From positions 1 through 7,029 of the forward strand of contig CANHUW010000085.1 of NCBI GenBank assembly GCA_947463975.1: a stretch of DNA of 7,029 nt. The letters are read 5' to 3'. The stretch is from Bacteroidota bacterium (lineage in GTDB: Bacteria > Bacteroidota > Bacteroidia > Chitinophagales > Chitinophagaceae). The notes under the pieces were generated by a model, which had not been told where the DNA came from, made no database searches, and saw only the letters and a list, made by a program, of their open reading frames with translations. Shown here piece by piece: positions 1-5,505 of this stretch; within the stretch, counting starts at the first letter, position 1, and each line of letters starts with the position of its first letter. Both the position numbers and the translations under genes were made by a program.

Positions 1-115
1 GTGTCTCTACTGAGCTTGCTTTGTGTTGATCACCCATTTCTTCAATCAATAATTCAGTTAAAGAAATTTTTTCTTCTTTAGGCTGGGTAGTCAACAAAGT
101 TTCTTTCTGTTTCAT
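1..115 (-). CDS. folE: GTP cyclohydrolase I, N-terminal part (cut by window edge)
   Basis: This is the 5' end of a minus-strand gene that leaves the window at position 1. The frame opens at an ATG at 115-113 and stays open for 38 codons. It contains LIEEMGDQHKASSVET (residues 23-38), which resembles the poorly conserved leader of Bacteroidota FolE proteins (pattern E-[IM]-G-D-x-H-x-x-[ST]-S-x-x-T) just before the conserved domain. FolE is a cytosolic zinc enzyme that converts GTP to 7,8-dihydroneopterin triphosphate, the first step of folate, biopterin and queuosine-precursor synthesis. The catalytic domain lies outside the window, so the call rests on this short stretch and on the PTPS-like gene just upstream, whose family uses the FolE product. 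The ATG at 115 lies inside the PTPS gene (38-bp overlap in another frame). A start at the in-frame ATG at 37 would avoid the overlap but would drop a leader of typical composition. Confidence 0.62.
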   Translation of the reverse strand, partial: MKQKETLLTTQPKEEKISLTELLIEEMGDQHKASSVET

Positions 116-491
116 ACAGTCGTATTTTTAGTTCTAATGACTCAGTAATGCGAGGTCTAATTAAATTGTAAATCACAATTGCTATATTTTCTGCAGAGGG
201 ATTTAGGTTTTTAAAGGCGTCGGTATCTAAGTTTAAATTTTTATGATCAAACTTCGAGATCACTTCTTCCTGAACAATGGTACTTAGGTCTTTGGTATTC
301 ATTACAAATCCTGTAATAGGATCTGGATAACCGATAACTTGTACTATTAATTCATAGTTATGACCGTGATAATTTGGATTACTACATGCTCCAAAAACGC
401 GCTTATTTTCTGCATCGGACCATTCCGCACAAAATAATTTATGGGCTGCATTGAAATGCTCTTTTCTAAATACCGCTACTTTCTTTGACAT
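78..491 (-). CDS. 6-pyruvoyl-tetrahydropterin synthase-like protein, copy 1
   Basis: A 137-residue protein of the PTPS/QueD (T-fold) family, normal in length. The zinc ligands are H17 in FNAAHKL and H42 and H44 in HGHNYEL. The candidate catalytic residues are C36, D82-H83 in FDHKNLNLD, and the pterin-anchoring E128 in LYETE. The spacing C36-x5-HGH is that of animal-type PTPS (PTPS-II), which makes 6-pyruvoyl-tetrahydropterin from dihydroneopterin triphosphate. QueD of queuosine synthesis has C-x3-HGH. Automated pipelines may still call this queD or 6-carboxytetrahydropterin synthase, and the true product cannot be settled from sequence alone. The start is the ATG at 491-489, which gives a standard N-terminus. 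It sits between a paralogue upstream (596-1003) and folE downstream, all on the same strand, and its last 38 bp overlap the likely folE start. Family membership is very secure; BH4-type activity is an inference. Confidence 0.93.
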   Translation of the reverse strand: MSKKVAVFRKEHFNAAHKLFCAEWSDAENKRVFGACSNPNYHGHNYELIVQVIGYPDPITGFVMNTKDLSTIVQEEVISKFDHKNLNLDTDAFKNLNPSAENIAIVIYNLIRPRITESLELKIRLYETERNFVDYPA

Positions 492-563
492 GTAATAATT
501 TAAGCATTGAAGTTACAATATAAATAACGCTTAGAAATTCATTTTGTTTAATCTTTTAGATAT

Positions 564-586
564 AAAAATTAAACGTTTAAGTTTTT
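564..586. repeat. AT-rich inverted repeat between the two PTPS genes
   Basis: A perfect 12-bp palindrome, TTAAACGTTTAA, lies at 569-580. It is flanked by A5 (564-568) and T5 (582-586) with one unpaired G at 581, giving an imperfect inverted repeat of about 23 bp. It begins 10 bp beyond the stop of the upstream PTPS copy, within the 104-bp gap before the next PTPS start. It could be an operator for a dimeric regulator or part of a weak terminator. As RNA it would have almost no loop and nearly all A-U pairs, so a strong terminator is unlikely. Confidence 0.4.
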
Positions 587-595
587 AAGCATATT

Positions 596-1003
596 TTAAC
601 CGAAATACTCAACAAAAATTCTTGGTGTCTCGTATAATTTAACACAATGTAAGTGCACATTGGAAGGTAAATGAGGGGCCAATTGCTGCCAAATAGCGAT
701 GGCTAGGTTTTCTGTGCTACACATTTTCCCTGCCATAAATGGCACATCTAAGTTTAGATTCTTATGATCTAATTCGTCAATAACGTATTGCTTAATGATG
801 GTGCTTAATTTCTTTACATCGAATAAAAAGCCTGTCTCTGCATCTGGCTCACCCTTGATGGTCACCAACAATTCATAGTTATGTCCATGCCAGTTCGCAT
901 TGGCACAAACACCAAACACTTCTTCATTCTTCTCTTTAGACCAATTAGGATGGGCTAATTTATGCGCTGCGTTAAAATGTTCTACTCTTGTTAAATACAC
1001 CAT
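596..1003 (-). CDS. 6-pyruvoyl-tetrahydropterin synthase-like protein, copy 2
   Basis: A second PTPS-family protein, 135 residues from the ATG at 1003-1001. The frame can be extended 7 codons to a TTG at 1024, but MVYLTRVEHFNAAHKL aligns directly with the other copy and leaves the divergent promoter region free, so the ATG is preferred. Visible residues are zinc ligands H14, H39 and H41, catalytic C33 in the C-x5-HGH spacing, D79-H80 in LDHKNLNLD, E98 in STEN and E125 in LYET. By hand alignment roughly 63 of about 130 positions match copy 1, with all active-site residues kept in both, so this is an old duplication or a specialised pair and neither copy is decaying. The reaction expected from the family is conversion of dihydroneopterin triphosphate to a 6-substituted tetrahydropterin in the cytosol. 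It is probably the first gene of a unit running to copy 1 and folE, read from the divergent promoter at 1022-1029. Confidence 0.93.
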   Translation of the reverse strand: MVYLTRVEHFNAAHKLAHPNWSKEKNEEVFGVCANANWHGHNYELLVTIKGEPDAETGFLFDVKKLSTIIKQYVIDELDHKNLNLDVPFMAGKMCSTENLAIAIWQQLAPHLPSNVHLHCVKLYETPRIFVEYFG

Positions 1004-1021
1004 TGCTTCGGGTAATTTTTG

Positions 1022-1029
1022 CAAAGATA
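1022..1029 (-). promoter_or_regulatory. Bacteroidota -7 promoter box for the PTPS genes
   Basis: On the minus strand this reads TATCTTTG, an exact match to the Bacteroidota primary-sigma -7 consensus TAnnTTTG. It ends 18 bp before the chosen ATG at 1003, which leaves room for a short leader. I found no clear TTTG-like -33 element at the expected 19-21 bp upstream, so the call rests on the -7 match and its position in a 49-bp divergent gap. Confidence 0.45.
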
Positions 1030-1037
1030 TAAATTTG
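1030..1037 (+). promoter_or_regulatory. Bacteroidota -7 promoter box for mqnB-mqnD
   Basis: TAAATTTG matches TAnnTTTG exactly. It directly abuts the opposite-strand box, giving CAAAGATATAAATTTG at 1022-1037. A partial -33 match (TTCG, 1007-1010) lies 19 bp upstream. Transcription would begin near 1043-1046, a few bases before the mqnB ATG at 1053. That argues against the in-frame ATG at 1038, which would sit within the promoter. Confidence 0.42.
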
Positions 1038-1052
1038 ATGGAACTTTACGGT

Positions 1053-1721
1053 ATGAGAATCATTATTACTGCTGCAACACATGGTGAATGGATGCCTAGC
1101 TTTCAGAAAATTAATCCAGCCTATGTTAAATTAAACAAGCGTTTCTCTGTGGGTTTTCATGAATCGGGAGTGGGACTTTTAGCTTCTAGCGTTTCTTTAA
1201 TGAAAATGTTTGTGCAAGAAACACCTAGTTTGATTATTCAAGTGGGTGTTGCAGGAAGTTTTGATCAAAAAATTCCCTTAGGTAAGGTATTTGCTATCAA
1301 AGATGATTTTGCTGGTGATATGGGTGTATATGAAAAGAAAAATTGGAAAGACTTATTTGATTTAAAACTGGATAAGCCTAACGATGCCCCTTATGAAAAG
1401 AAATCACTGCCTAATCCTTTCTTGAATCAATTTAATCTGCTAAAACTGCCTTCCAAAAAAGCAGTAACGGTCAATACCATTTCTACTACTAAAGCAGCGA
1501 TTGATTTATATAGTGGTAGATATAAAGCGAGTTTGGAATCTATGGAAGGTGCTGCATTACATTATATGGGCAGAGATTTGCATATACCATTTATTCAAAT
1601 CCGAGCAGTTAGTAATTATGTAGGTGAAAGAAATAAAGCCAAATGGAAAATGCGTGATGCAATCTATAATTTGAATGAAACCTTATTGCAATACTTAGAT
1701 GCTTTGCATAAAATAGCTTAA
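1053..1721 (+). CDS. mqnB: Futalosine hydrolase
   Basis: A 222-residue cytosolic protein of the purine nucleoside phosphorylase/MTAN superfamily. MqnB removes hypoxanthine from futalosine to give dehypoxanthine futalosine in the futalosine menaquinone pathway. Seen in order are the N-terminal strand MRIIITAATHGEW, glycine-rich GVGLLAS (39-45), QVGVAGSFD (63-71), the nucleoside-binding ESMEGAA (162-168), and RAVSNYVGERNKAKWK (184-199). The last has N188 where MTAN-type nucleosidases carry a catalytic Asp, a difference I associate with futalosine hydrolases. The start at 1053 gives the usual family length and N-terminus. The frame is open back to 900, but that stretch is antisense to the PTPS gene. 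The mqnD start follows the stop after a single base, so the two are surely co-transcribed. That second menaquinone gene makes futalosine hydrolase far more likely than another nucleosidase. Confidence 0.9.
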   Translation: MRIIITAATHGEWMPSFQKINPAYVKLNKRFSVGFHESGVGLLASSVSLMKMFVQETPSLIIQVGVAGSFDQKIPLGKVFAIKDDFAGDMGVYEKKNWKDLFDLKLDKPNDAPYEKKSLPNPFLNQFNLLKLPSKKAVTVNTISTTKAAIDLYSGRYKASLESMEGAALHYMGRDLHIPFIQIRAVSNYVGERNKAKWKMRDAIYNLNETLLQYLDALHKIA

Positions 1722-1722
1722 G

Positions 1723-2526
1723 ATGCCAGTAATTGATTTGGGATTCTCTCCCTGCCCTAACGATACTTTTATTTTTGATGCATTAGTGAATCAAAAAATA
1801 GATACCAAGGGGTATACATTTAATATTCATTTAGAAGATGTGCAAACGCTGAATGAATGGGCCTTAGCAGGCAAATTACCTTATTCTAAAATTAGCTATG
1901 GCGTTTGGCCCTTGTTAAAAAATAAATACCAATTACTTAAAAGCGGTGGTGCATTAGGTAAAGGAGTTGGACCATTATTAATTTATACAAATCAACAACC
2001 CAATGCAGACACCATGAAAGTGGCTATACCTGGTGTAAATACTACAGCACATCTATTATTTAGTTTAGCGTTCCCAGCAGTCAAAAACAAATTGTTTTTA
2101 GTTTTTAATGAAATTGAAGATGCAGTATTGAGTGGGGAAGTAGATGCGGGAGTGATTATTCATGAAAATAGATTTACTTATGAACAAAAGGGATTAAAAA
2201 AATGGTTGGACTTAGGTACTTATTTTGAAGAAAAATTTAACGCCCCTATTCCATTAGGTGGCATTATCGCTAGAAATGATCGTGATCAACATGAGATTGC
2301 AACCATTGATGCACTGATTAAAGAAAGTGTTGAATATGCTTTTAAAAATAGTTACGAAACTTTACCAGAATTTGTGAAATGCCATTCTCAAGAAATGTCT
2401 GAACAAGTAATGCGTCAACATATCAATTTATATGTTAACGATTTTAGTGTAGACATGGGCATTCAAGGCACCAATGCCATTAATGCTTTAGAAAAAGTTT
2501 ACTCGTCTTTTAACGCTGCTGAATAA
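1723..2526 (+). CDS. mqnD: 1,4-dihydroxy-6-naphthoate synthase
   Basis: A 267-residue protein of the MqnA/MqnD family (periplasmic-binding-protein-like fold, no signal peptide, cytosolic). MqnD converts cyclic dehypoxanthine futalosine to 1,4-dihydroxy-6-naphthoate, which is later prenylated and methylated to menaquinone. The signature LGFSPCPNDTFIF is at residues 6-18, followed by EDVQTLN (38-44), IPGVNTTAHLLF (102-113) and VIIHENRFTY (144-153). H147 matches the catalytic His145 reported for the Thermus enzyme, and the length is typical (Thermus about 272). The N-terminal CPNDTF signature separates it from MqnA. It follows mqnB by one base and probably relies on coupled translation. Its last 28 bp overlap the 3' end of the convergent photolyase gene. 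mqnA, mqnC and mqnE are not in the window. Confidence 0.95.
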   Translation: MPVIDLGFSPCPNDTFIFDALVNQKIDTKGYTFNIHLEDVQTLNEWALAGKLPYSKISYGVWPLLKNKYQLLKSGGALGKGVGPLLIYTNQQPNADTMKVAIPGVNTTAHLLFSLAFPAVKNKLFLVFNEIEDAVLSGEVDAGVIIHENRFTYEQKGLKKWLDLGTYFEEKFNAPIPLGGIIARNDRDQHEIATIDALIKESVEYAFKNSYETLPEFVKCHSQEMSEQVMRQHINLYVNDFSVDMGIQGTNAINALEKVYSSFNAAE

Positions 2527-3821
2527 GCTTTCAACACCCTTTCTCTTGCTACTTCGTGCACCACAATAGGTTTTGGATATTCAAAACTATCTAATTCAGG
2601 CACCCACTTACGGATATACTTTAATTCTTTATCAAACTTTTCCGTTTGCAATCTTGGATTAAACACTCTAAAATAAGGTGCTGCATCACATCCGCTACCA
2701 CTCGCCCATTGCCATCCTCCATTATTCGCTGCTAAATCAAAGTCTAATAATTTTTGTGCAAAATATGCTTCGCCCCATCGCCAATCAATTAACAAGTGCT
2801 TGGTTAAAAAACTCGCCACAATCATTCTTACTCTATTATGCATAAAGCCAGTGGCATTTAATTCACGCATTCCTGCGTCTACAATCGGATATCCAGTCTT
2901 GCCTTCGCACCATGCTTTAAATTCTGCTTCATTGTTTCTCCATTGTATTAAGTCATATTTTGGCTTAAAAGATTTTCCCTGAGCGATATGCGGAAAATGC
3001 CAAAGAATCATATGATAGAAATCTCTCCAAATTAATTCATTGAAAAAAGTACTATTCAAACTTTGCGTTTCGAGTGCCAAGGTTCTTGCCGAGATGGTGC
3101 CAAATCTTAAATGCACACTTAAATGCGTTGTTCCCTCAAGTGCAGGAAAATCTCTTTGTTCTGAATACTTTTTTACGGTGCCCTCTTTGAAATTCATAGG
3201 AGGTATCACCAAATCGCTTTTCTCAAAACCTATCTCTTTTAAACTTGGCAGCTTAAATGGCTTGCTATCTAAAAAATACTCCAATAGTTTTTCTGAAGGA
3301 TGTTTCTTGGGCATTTGCTTAGCCCATGTGGCTCTCCATTTATTGGCATAAGGTGTATAAACCGTATAGGGTTTGCCATCGTCTTTGATCACTTCGTCTT
3401 TTTCAAAAATTACTTGGTCTTTAAAATGATGAAAACTAGCTCCTTTTGAAATGGTCAATTTTTCAATGGCCTGATCTCTTGCATTGGCTTTTGGACCATA
3501 ATCGTGATTGATATAAACCGATTGAATTGTAAACTCTTTAAAGAGTTCTTCAAATACTTCCAAAGGCTTTCCGTAACGAACCCATAAAGTTTTTCCTTTG
3601 GCAATTAAATCTCCTTGTAATCTGGTAAGTGTTTGATGGATAAAATCTACCCTTCTATCTGCTTTGTCTTCTGATTGATCCAAAATAGTTTTGTCAAAAA
3701 TGAAAATCGGAAGCACTTGATGCCCCCCTAATTTAGCCTGATACAATGCATGGTATAAACCCACATTATCCTGCCACCTTAAATCCCTTCTAAACCAAAA
3801 AATCGAGATTGCCTGTTTCAT
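2499..3821 (-). CDS. phrB: Deoxyribodipyrimidine photolyase (class I CPD type)
   Basis: A 440-residue photolyase, somewhat shorter than E. coli PhrB (472). It uses blue light and reduced FAD to split cyclobutane pyrimidine dimers. The N-terminal antenna domain opens with FWFRRDLRWQDN (8-19), and the C-terminal FAD domain includes EGKTGYPIVDAGMREL (306-321) and DLAANNGGWQWASGSG (362-377). Aligned by eye to E. coli PhrB with a constant offset of 12, the electron-transfer tryptophans W306/W359/W382 correspond to W294/W347/W370, and the FAD-facing N378 to N366. The dimer-contacting E274, W277, N341, M345 and W384 correspond to E262, W265, N329, M333 and W372. The Met at 333, where 6-4 photolyases have His, favours CPD repair. 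The antenna loop reads DYGPKANARD (107-116), unlike the E. coli MTHF-contacting loop, so the antenna cofactor is uncertain. It is divergent from nif3 across a 55-bp gap. Confidence 0.95.
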   Translation of the reverse strand: MKQAISIFWFRRDLRWQDNVGLYHALYQAKLGGHQVLPIFIFDKTILDQSEDKADRRVDFIHQTLTRLQGDLIAKGKTLWVRYGKPLEVFEELFKEFTIQSVYINHDYGPKANARDQAIEKLTISKGASFHHFKDQVIFEKDEVIKDDGKPYTVYTPYANKWRATWAKQMPKKHPSEKLLEYFLDSKPFKLPSLKEIGFEKSDLVIPPMNFKEGTVKKYSEQRDFPALEGTTHLSVHLRFGTISARTLALETQSLNSTFFNELIWRDFYHMILWHFPHIAQGKSFKPKYDLIQWRNNEAEFKAWCEGKTGYPIVDAGMRELNATGFMHNRVRMIVASFLTKHLLIDWRWGEAYFAQKLLDFDLAANNGGWQWASGSGCDAAPYFRVFNPRLQTEKFDKELKYIRKWVPELDSFEYPKPIVVHEVARERVLKAYSAALKDE

Positions 3822-3876
3822 ATTTGTTTAACAATTTAAAGCTTAAATAGTTGGGTTTTATAGCTAATTTTAACCC

Positions 3877-4677
3877 ATGAAAATTCAAACAATTATTCAT
3901 TGTTTAGAGCAATGGGCACCACTAGACTTTCAAGAATCTTATGATAATTCAGGTTTAATTAGTGGAGATCCTACCCAAGATTGCACCGGAGTATTGTGTT
4001 CTTTGGACTGCACCGAGAAGGTGGTAGATGAAGCCATTGCTAAAGGTTGCAATTTGATTGTGAGCCATCATCCCATTATATTTAAAGGAGTTAAACAACT
4101 GAATATCAATCACTTTATAGGTCGCACCTTAATTAAAGCCATTCGTCATAATATCAGCTTATATGCCTTTCATACCAACCTGGATAATGTGATAGACGGA
4201 GTAAACAAAAGCCTCGCCGATCAGCTTCAATTAAACAACAGACGTATTTTAGCTCCTATTGCCGGAAAATTTGATCAACATGGGCATGAAATTGGTGCTG
4301 GAATTTTGGGGGAGCTTCCCTTAGAAACAGAAGCCAGTTCTTTTTTGCAATGGGTGAAGGAAAAGTTTCATTTATCGGTTGTAAAGCACACCCCTATAGT
4401 AAATAAACAACTGAAAACCATAGCCTTATGTGGAGGTAGTGGTAGTTTCTTAATAGACAAGGTTAAAGAGCAAAATATTGATTGTTTTATCACCAGCGAC
4501 CTCAAATACCATGAGTTTTTCGAGGCAGACAACCGCTTCCTGTTGGTGGACATAGGTCATGGGGAAAGTGAACAGTATGTTCCTGACCTGATTATTGCTT
4601 ATTTAAACATTAAATTCCCTACCTTTGCCGTCCTCCGATCATTGGTGAATACCCAACCGGTAACTTATCTTAAATAA
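3877..4677 (+). CDS. Nif3-like dinuclear metal centre protein
   Basis: A 266-residue NIF3/YbgI-family protein (COG0327), which forms hexameric rings with two metal ions per subunit in solved homologues. Databases often label it GTP cyclohydrolase 1 type 2, but its physiological role is unsettled. Metal ligands inferred against E. coli YbgI are H64-H65 in VSHHPIIF, D103 in HTNLD, and H228 and E232 in DIGHGESE. Other family marks are QESYDNSGL (19-27), SGSFLIDK (188-195) and SDLKYHE (207-213). The distance from D103 to H228 (125 residues, about 114 in YbgI) shows that it lacks the PII-like inserted domain that makes many Bacteroidota homologues about 365 residues long. The residue after H228 is Gly where Tyr is common. 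It is followed after 9 bp by the zinc-ribbon gene, a pairing also known in actinobacteria (Rv2230c-Rv2229c). The upstream 55-bp gap has no convincing promoter. Confidence 0.93.
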   Translation: MKIQTIIHCLEQWAPLDFQESYDNSGLISGDPTQDCTGVLCSLDCTEKVVDEAIAKGCNLIVSHHPIIFKGVKQLNINHFIGRTLIKAIRHNISLYAFHTNLDNVIDGVNKSLADQLQLNNRRILAPIAGKFDQHGHEIGAGILGELPLETEASSFLQWVKEKFHLSVVKHTPIVNKQLKTIALCGGSGSFLIDKVKEQNIDCFITSDLKYHEFFEADNRFLLVDIGHGESEQYVPDLIIAYLNIKFPTFAVLRSLVNTQPVTYLK

Positions 4678-4686
4678 ACTTGAAAT

Positions 4687-5439
4687 ATGGCATCAGTCAA
4701 AGACTTTTCAGTAGAAGAAAAATTAGTAAACCTTTACCGTCTTCAACGTGTTGATAGCAGTATCGATCAAATCGAAATCTTACGTGGTGAATTACCAATG
4801 GAAGTGAAAGATTTGGAAGATGAAGTGCAAGGATTAGTGAATAGACAAACAAGAATAGAAGAAGAAATTAATGGTATTACTGAGTTCATCGAAGACAAAA
4901 AAGCTGCAATCAAAGAAAGTGAAGCTTTATTGGCTAAATATGAGCAACAAAGTGACAACGTAAAAAACAATAGAGAATTCGAAGCAATCAATAAGGAAAT
5001 CGAAATGCAAGGCTTGGAAGTTAAATTAGCCGAAAAGCATATTCGTGACGCAAATGAAGAATTAGCTGAAAAAGTGAAAACTTTAGAAAATGCTAAGAAA
5101 AATATTGCTACGAAAGATGGTGTTTTAACACATAAGAAAAGCGAATTAGAGAAAATTATTGCTGATACAGAAATTGAGGAAAAAGAATTAAGAGCAAAGA
5201 GCGATGATGCTAGAACTCATATTGACGAGCGTTTATTGTATAGCTACGACAGAATCAGAAATAGCTACAGAAATGGCTTAGCGGTGGTAGCTGTTGAAAG
5301 AGATGCTTGTGGTGGTTGTTTTAACTCTATTCCTCCTCAGCGCCAAAGTGAGATTCGTTTGCACAAGAAGATCATTGTTTGCGAAAACTGTGGTCGTATC
5401 TTGGTAGAAACTGAAATGGTAGAGAAAGACAGTAAATAG
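4687..5439 (+). CDS. Coiled-coil C4 zinc-ribbon protein (COG1579 family)
   Basis: A 250-residue protein of the COG1579/DR0291 family, whose relatives include Helicobacter HP0958 (FlgZ) and chlamydial CT398 (CdsZ). No signal peptide or membrane segment is visible, so it should be cytosolic. Residues about 10-180 are Lys/Glu-rich and heptad-like, forming a long antiparallel coiled coil. The turn region carries the family motif NVKNNREFEAINKEIE (91-106). The C-terminal ribbon has two knuckles, C208-G-G-C211 and C232-E-N-C235, which should bind one zinc. FNSIPPQRQSEIR between them is characteristic. Relatives act in flagellar or type III secretion in some phyla, but nothing here suggests such a system, and the role in Bacteroidota is unknown. 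It starts 9 bp after nif3 and the unit closes at the terminator 22 bp downstream, so both genes are very likely on one transcript. Confidence 0.92.
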   Translation: MASVKDFSVEEKLVNLYRLQRVDSSIDQIEILRGELPMEVKDLEDEVQGLVNRQTRIEEEINGITEFIEDKKAAIKESEALLAKYEQQSDNVKNNREFEAINKEIEMQGLEVKLAEKHIRDANEELAEKVKTLENAKKNIATKDGVLTHKKSELEKIIADTEIEEKELRAKSDDARTHIDERLLYSYDRIRNSYRNGLAVVAVERDACGGCFNSIPPQRQSEIRLHKKIIVCENCGRILVETEMVEKDSK

Positions 5440-5449
5440 TAAAACACTA

Positions 5450-5463
5450 TTAAAATATTTTAA
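5450..5463. repeat. 14-bp perfect AT palindrome before the terminator
   Basis: TTAAAATATTTTAA is a perfect palindrome 10 bp after the zinc-ribbon stop codon. Its last two bases enter the terminator stem. It may simply be A/T-rich spacer, or it may be a protein site linked to transcription of the TPR gene that starts at 5506. Confidence 0.35.
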
Positions 5464-5500
5464 GAAAGGGTAGCCTAACAGCTACCCTTTCTTTATTTTT
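5462..5500 (+). terminator. Intrinsic terminator after nif3/zinc-ribbon unit
   Basis: A perfect 13-bp stem, AAGAAAGGGTAGC (5462-5474) with GCTACCCTTTCTT (5481-5493), encloses the 6-base loop CTAACA. The GC-rich half is next to the loop. The stem runs into CTTTATTTTT (5491-5500), a U-rich tract interrupted by one A. This is the clearest RNA structure in the window. It ends only five bases before the TPR gene's ATG, so it either insulates that gene or regulates it. Confidence 0.9.
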
Positions 5501-5505
5501 ACACT

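Noticed and set aside
1004..1024. TTG start giving PTPS copy 2 seven extra residues
   Set aside because: The ATG at 1003 aligns with the paralogue's N-terminus, and the extension runs over the -7 promoter boxes.
900..1052. Upstream extension of the mqnB frame to an ATG at 900
   Set aside because: It is antisense to the PTPS copy 2 coding region and would add 51 residues not seen in futalosine hydrolases. The family N-terminus MRIIITAATHGEW begins at 1053.
2800..3351. Plus-strand open frames at 2800-2982 and 3040-3351
   Set aside because: Both lie fully inside the photolyase gene on the opposite strand, whose protein is strongly conserved. They have no recognisable domain.
3822..3876. Promoters in the divergent photolyase/nif3 gap
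   Set aside because: TTTG at 3823-3826 is spaced 21 bp from TAGTTGGG at 3848, but that box matches only four of six consensus positions. The minus strand has no better box. Promoters must exist here, but I cannot place them.
4368..4991. Minus-strand open frames at 4368-4553 and 4767-4991
   Set aside because: They are shadows of nif3 and of the coiled-coil gene. The hydrophobic look of the second is what antisense of Lys/Glu-rich codons gives.
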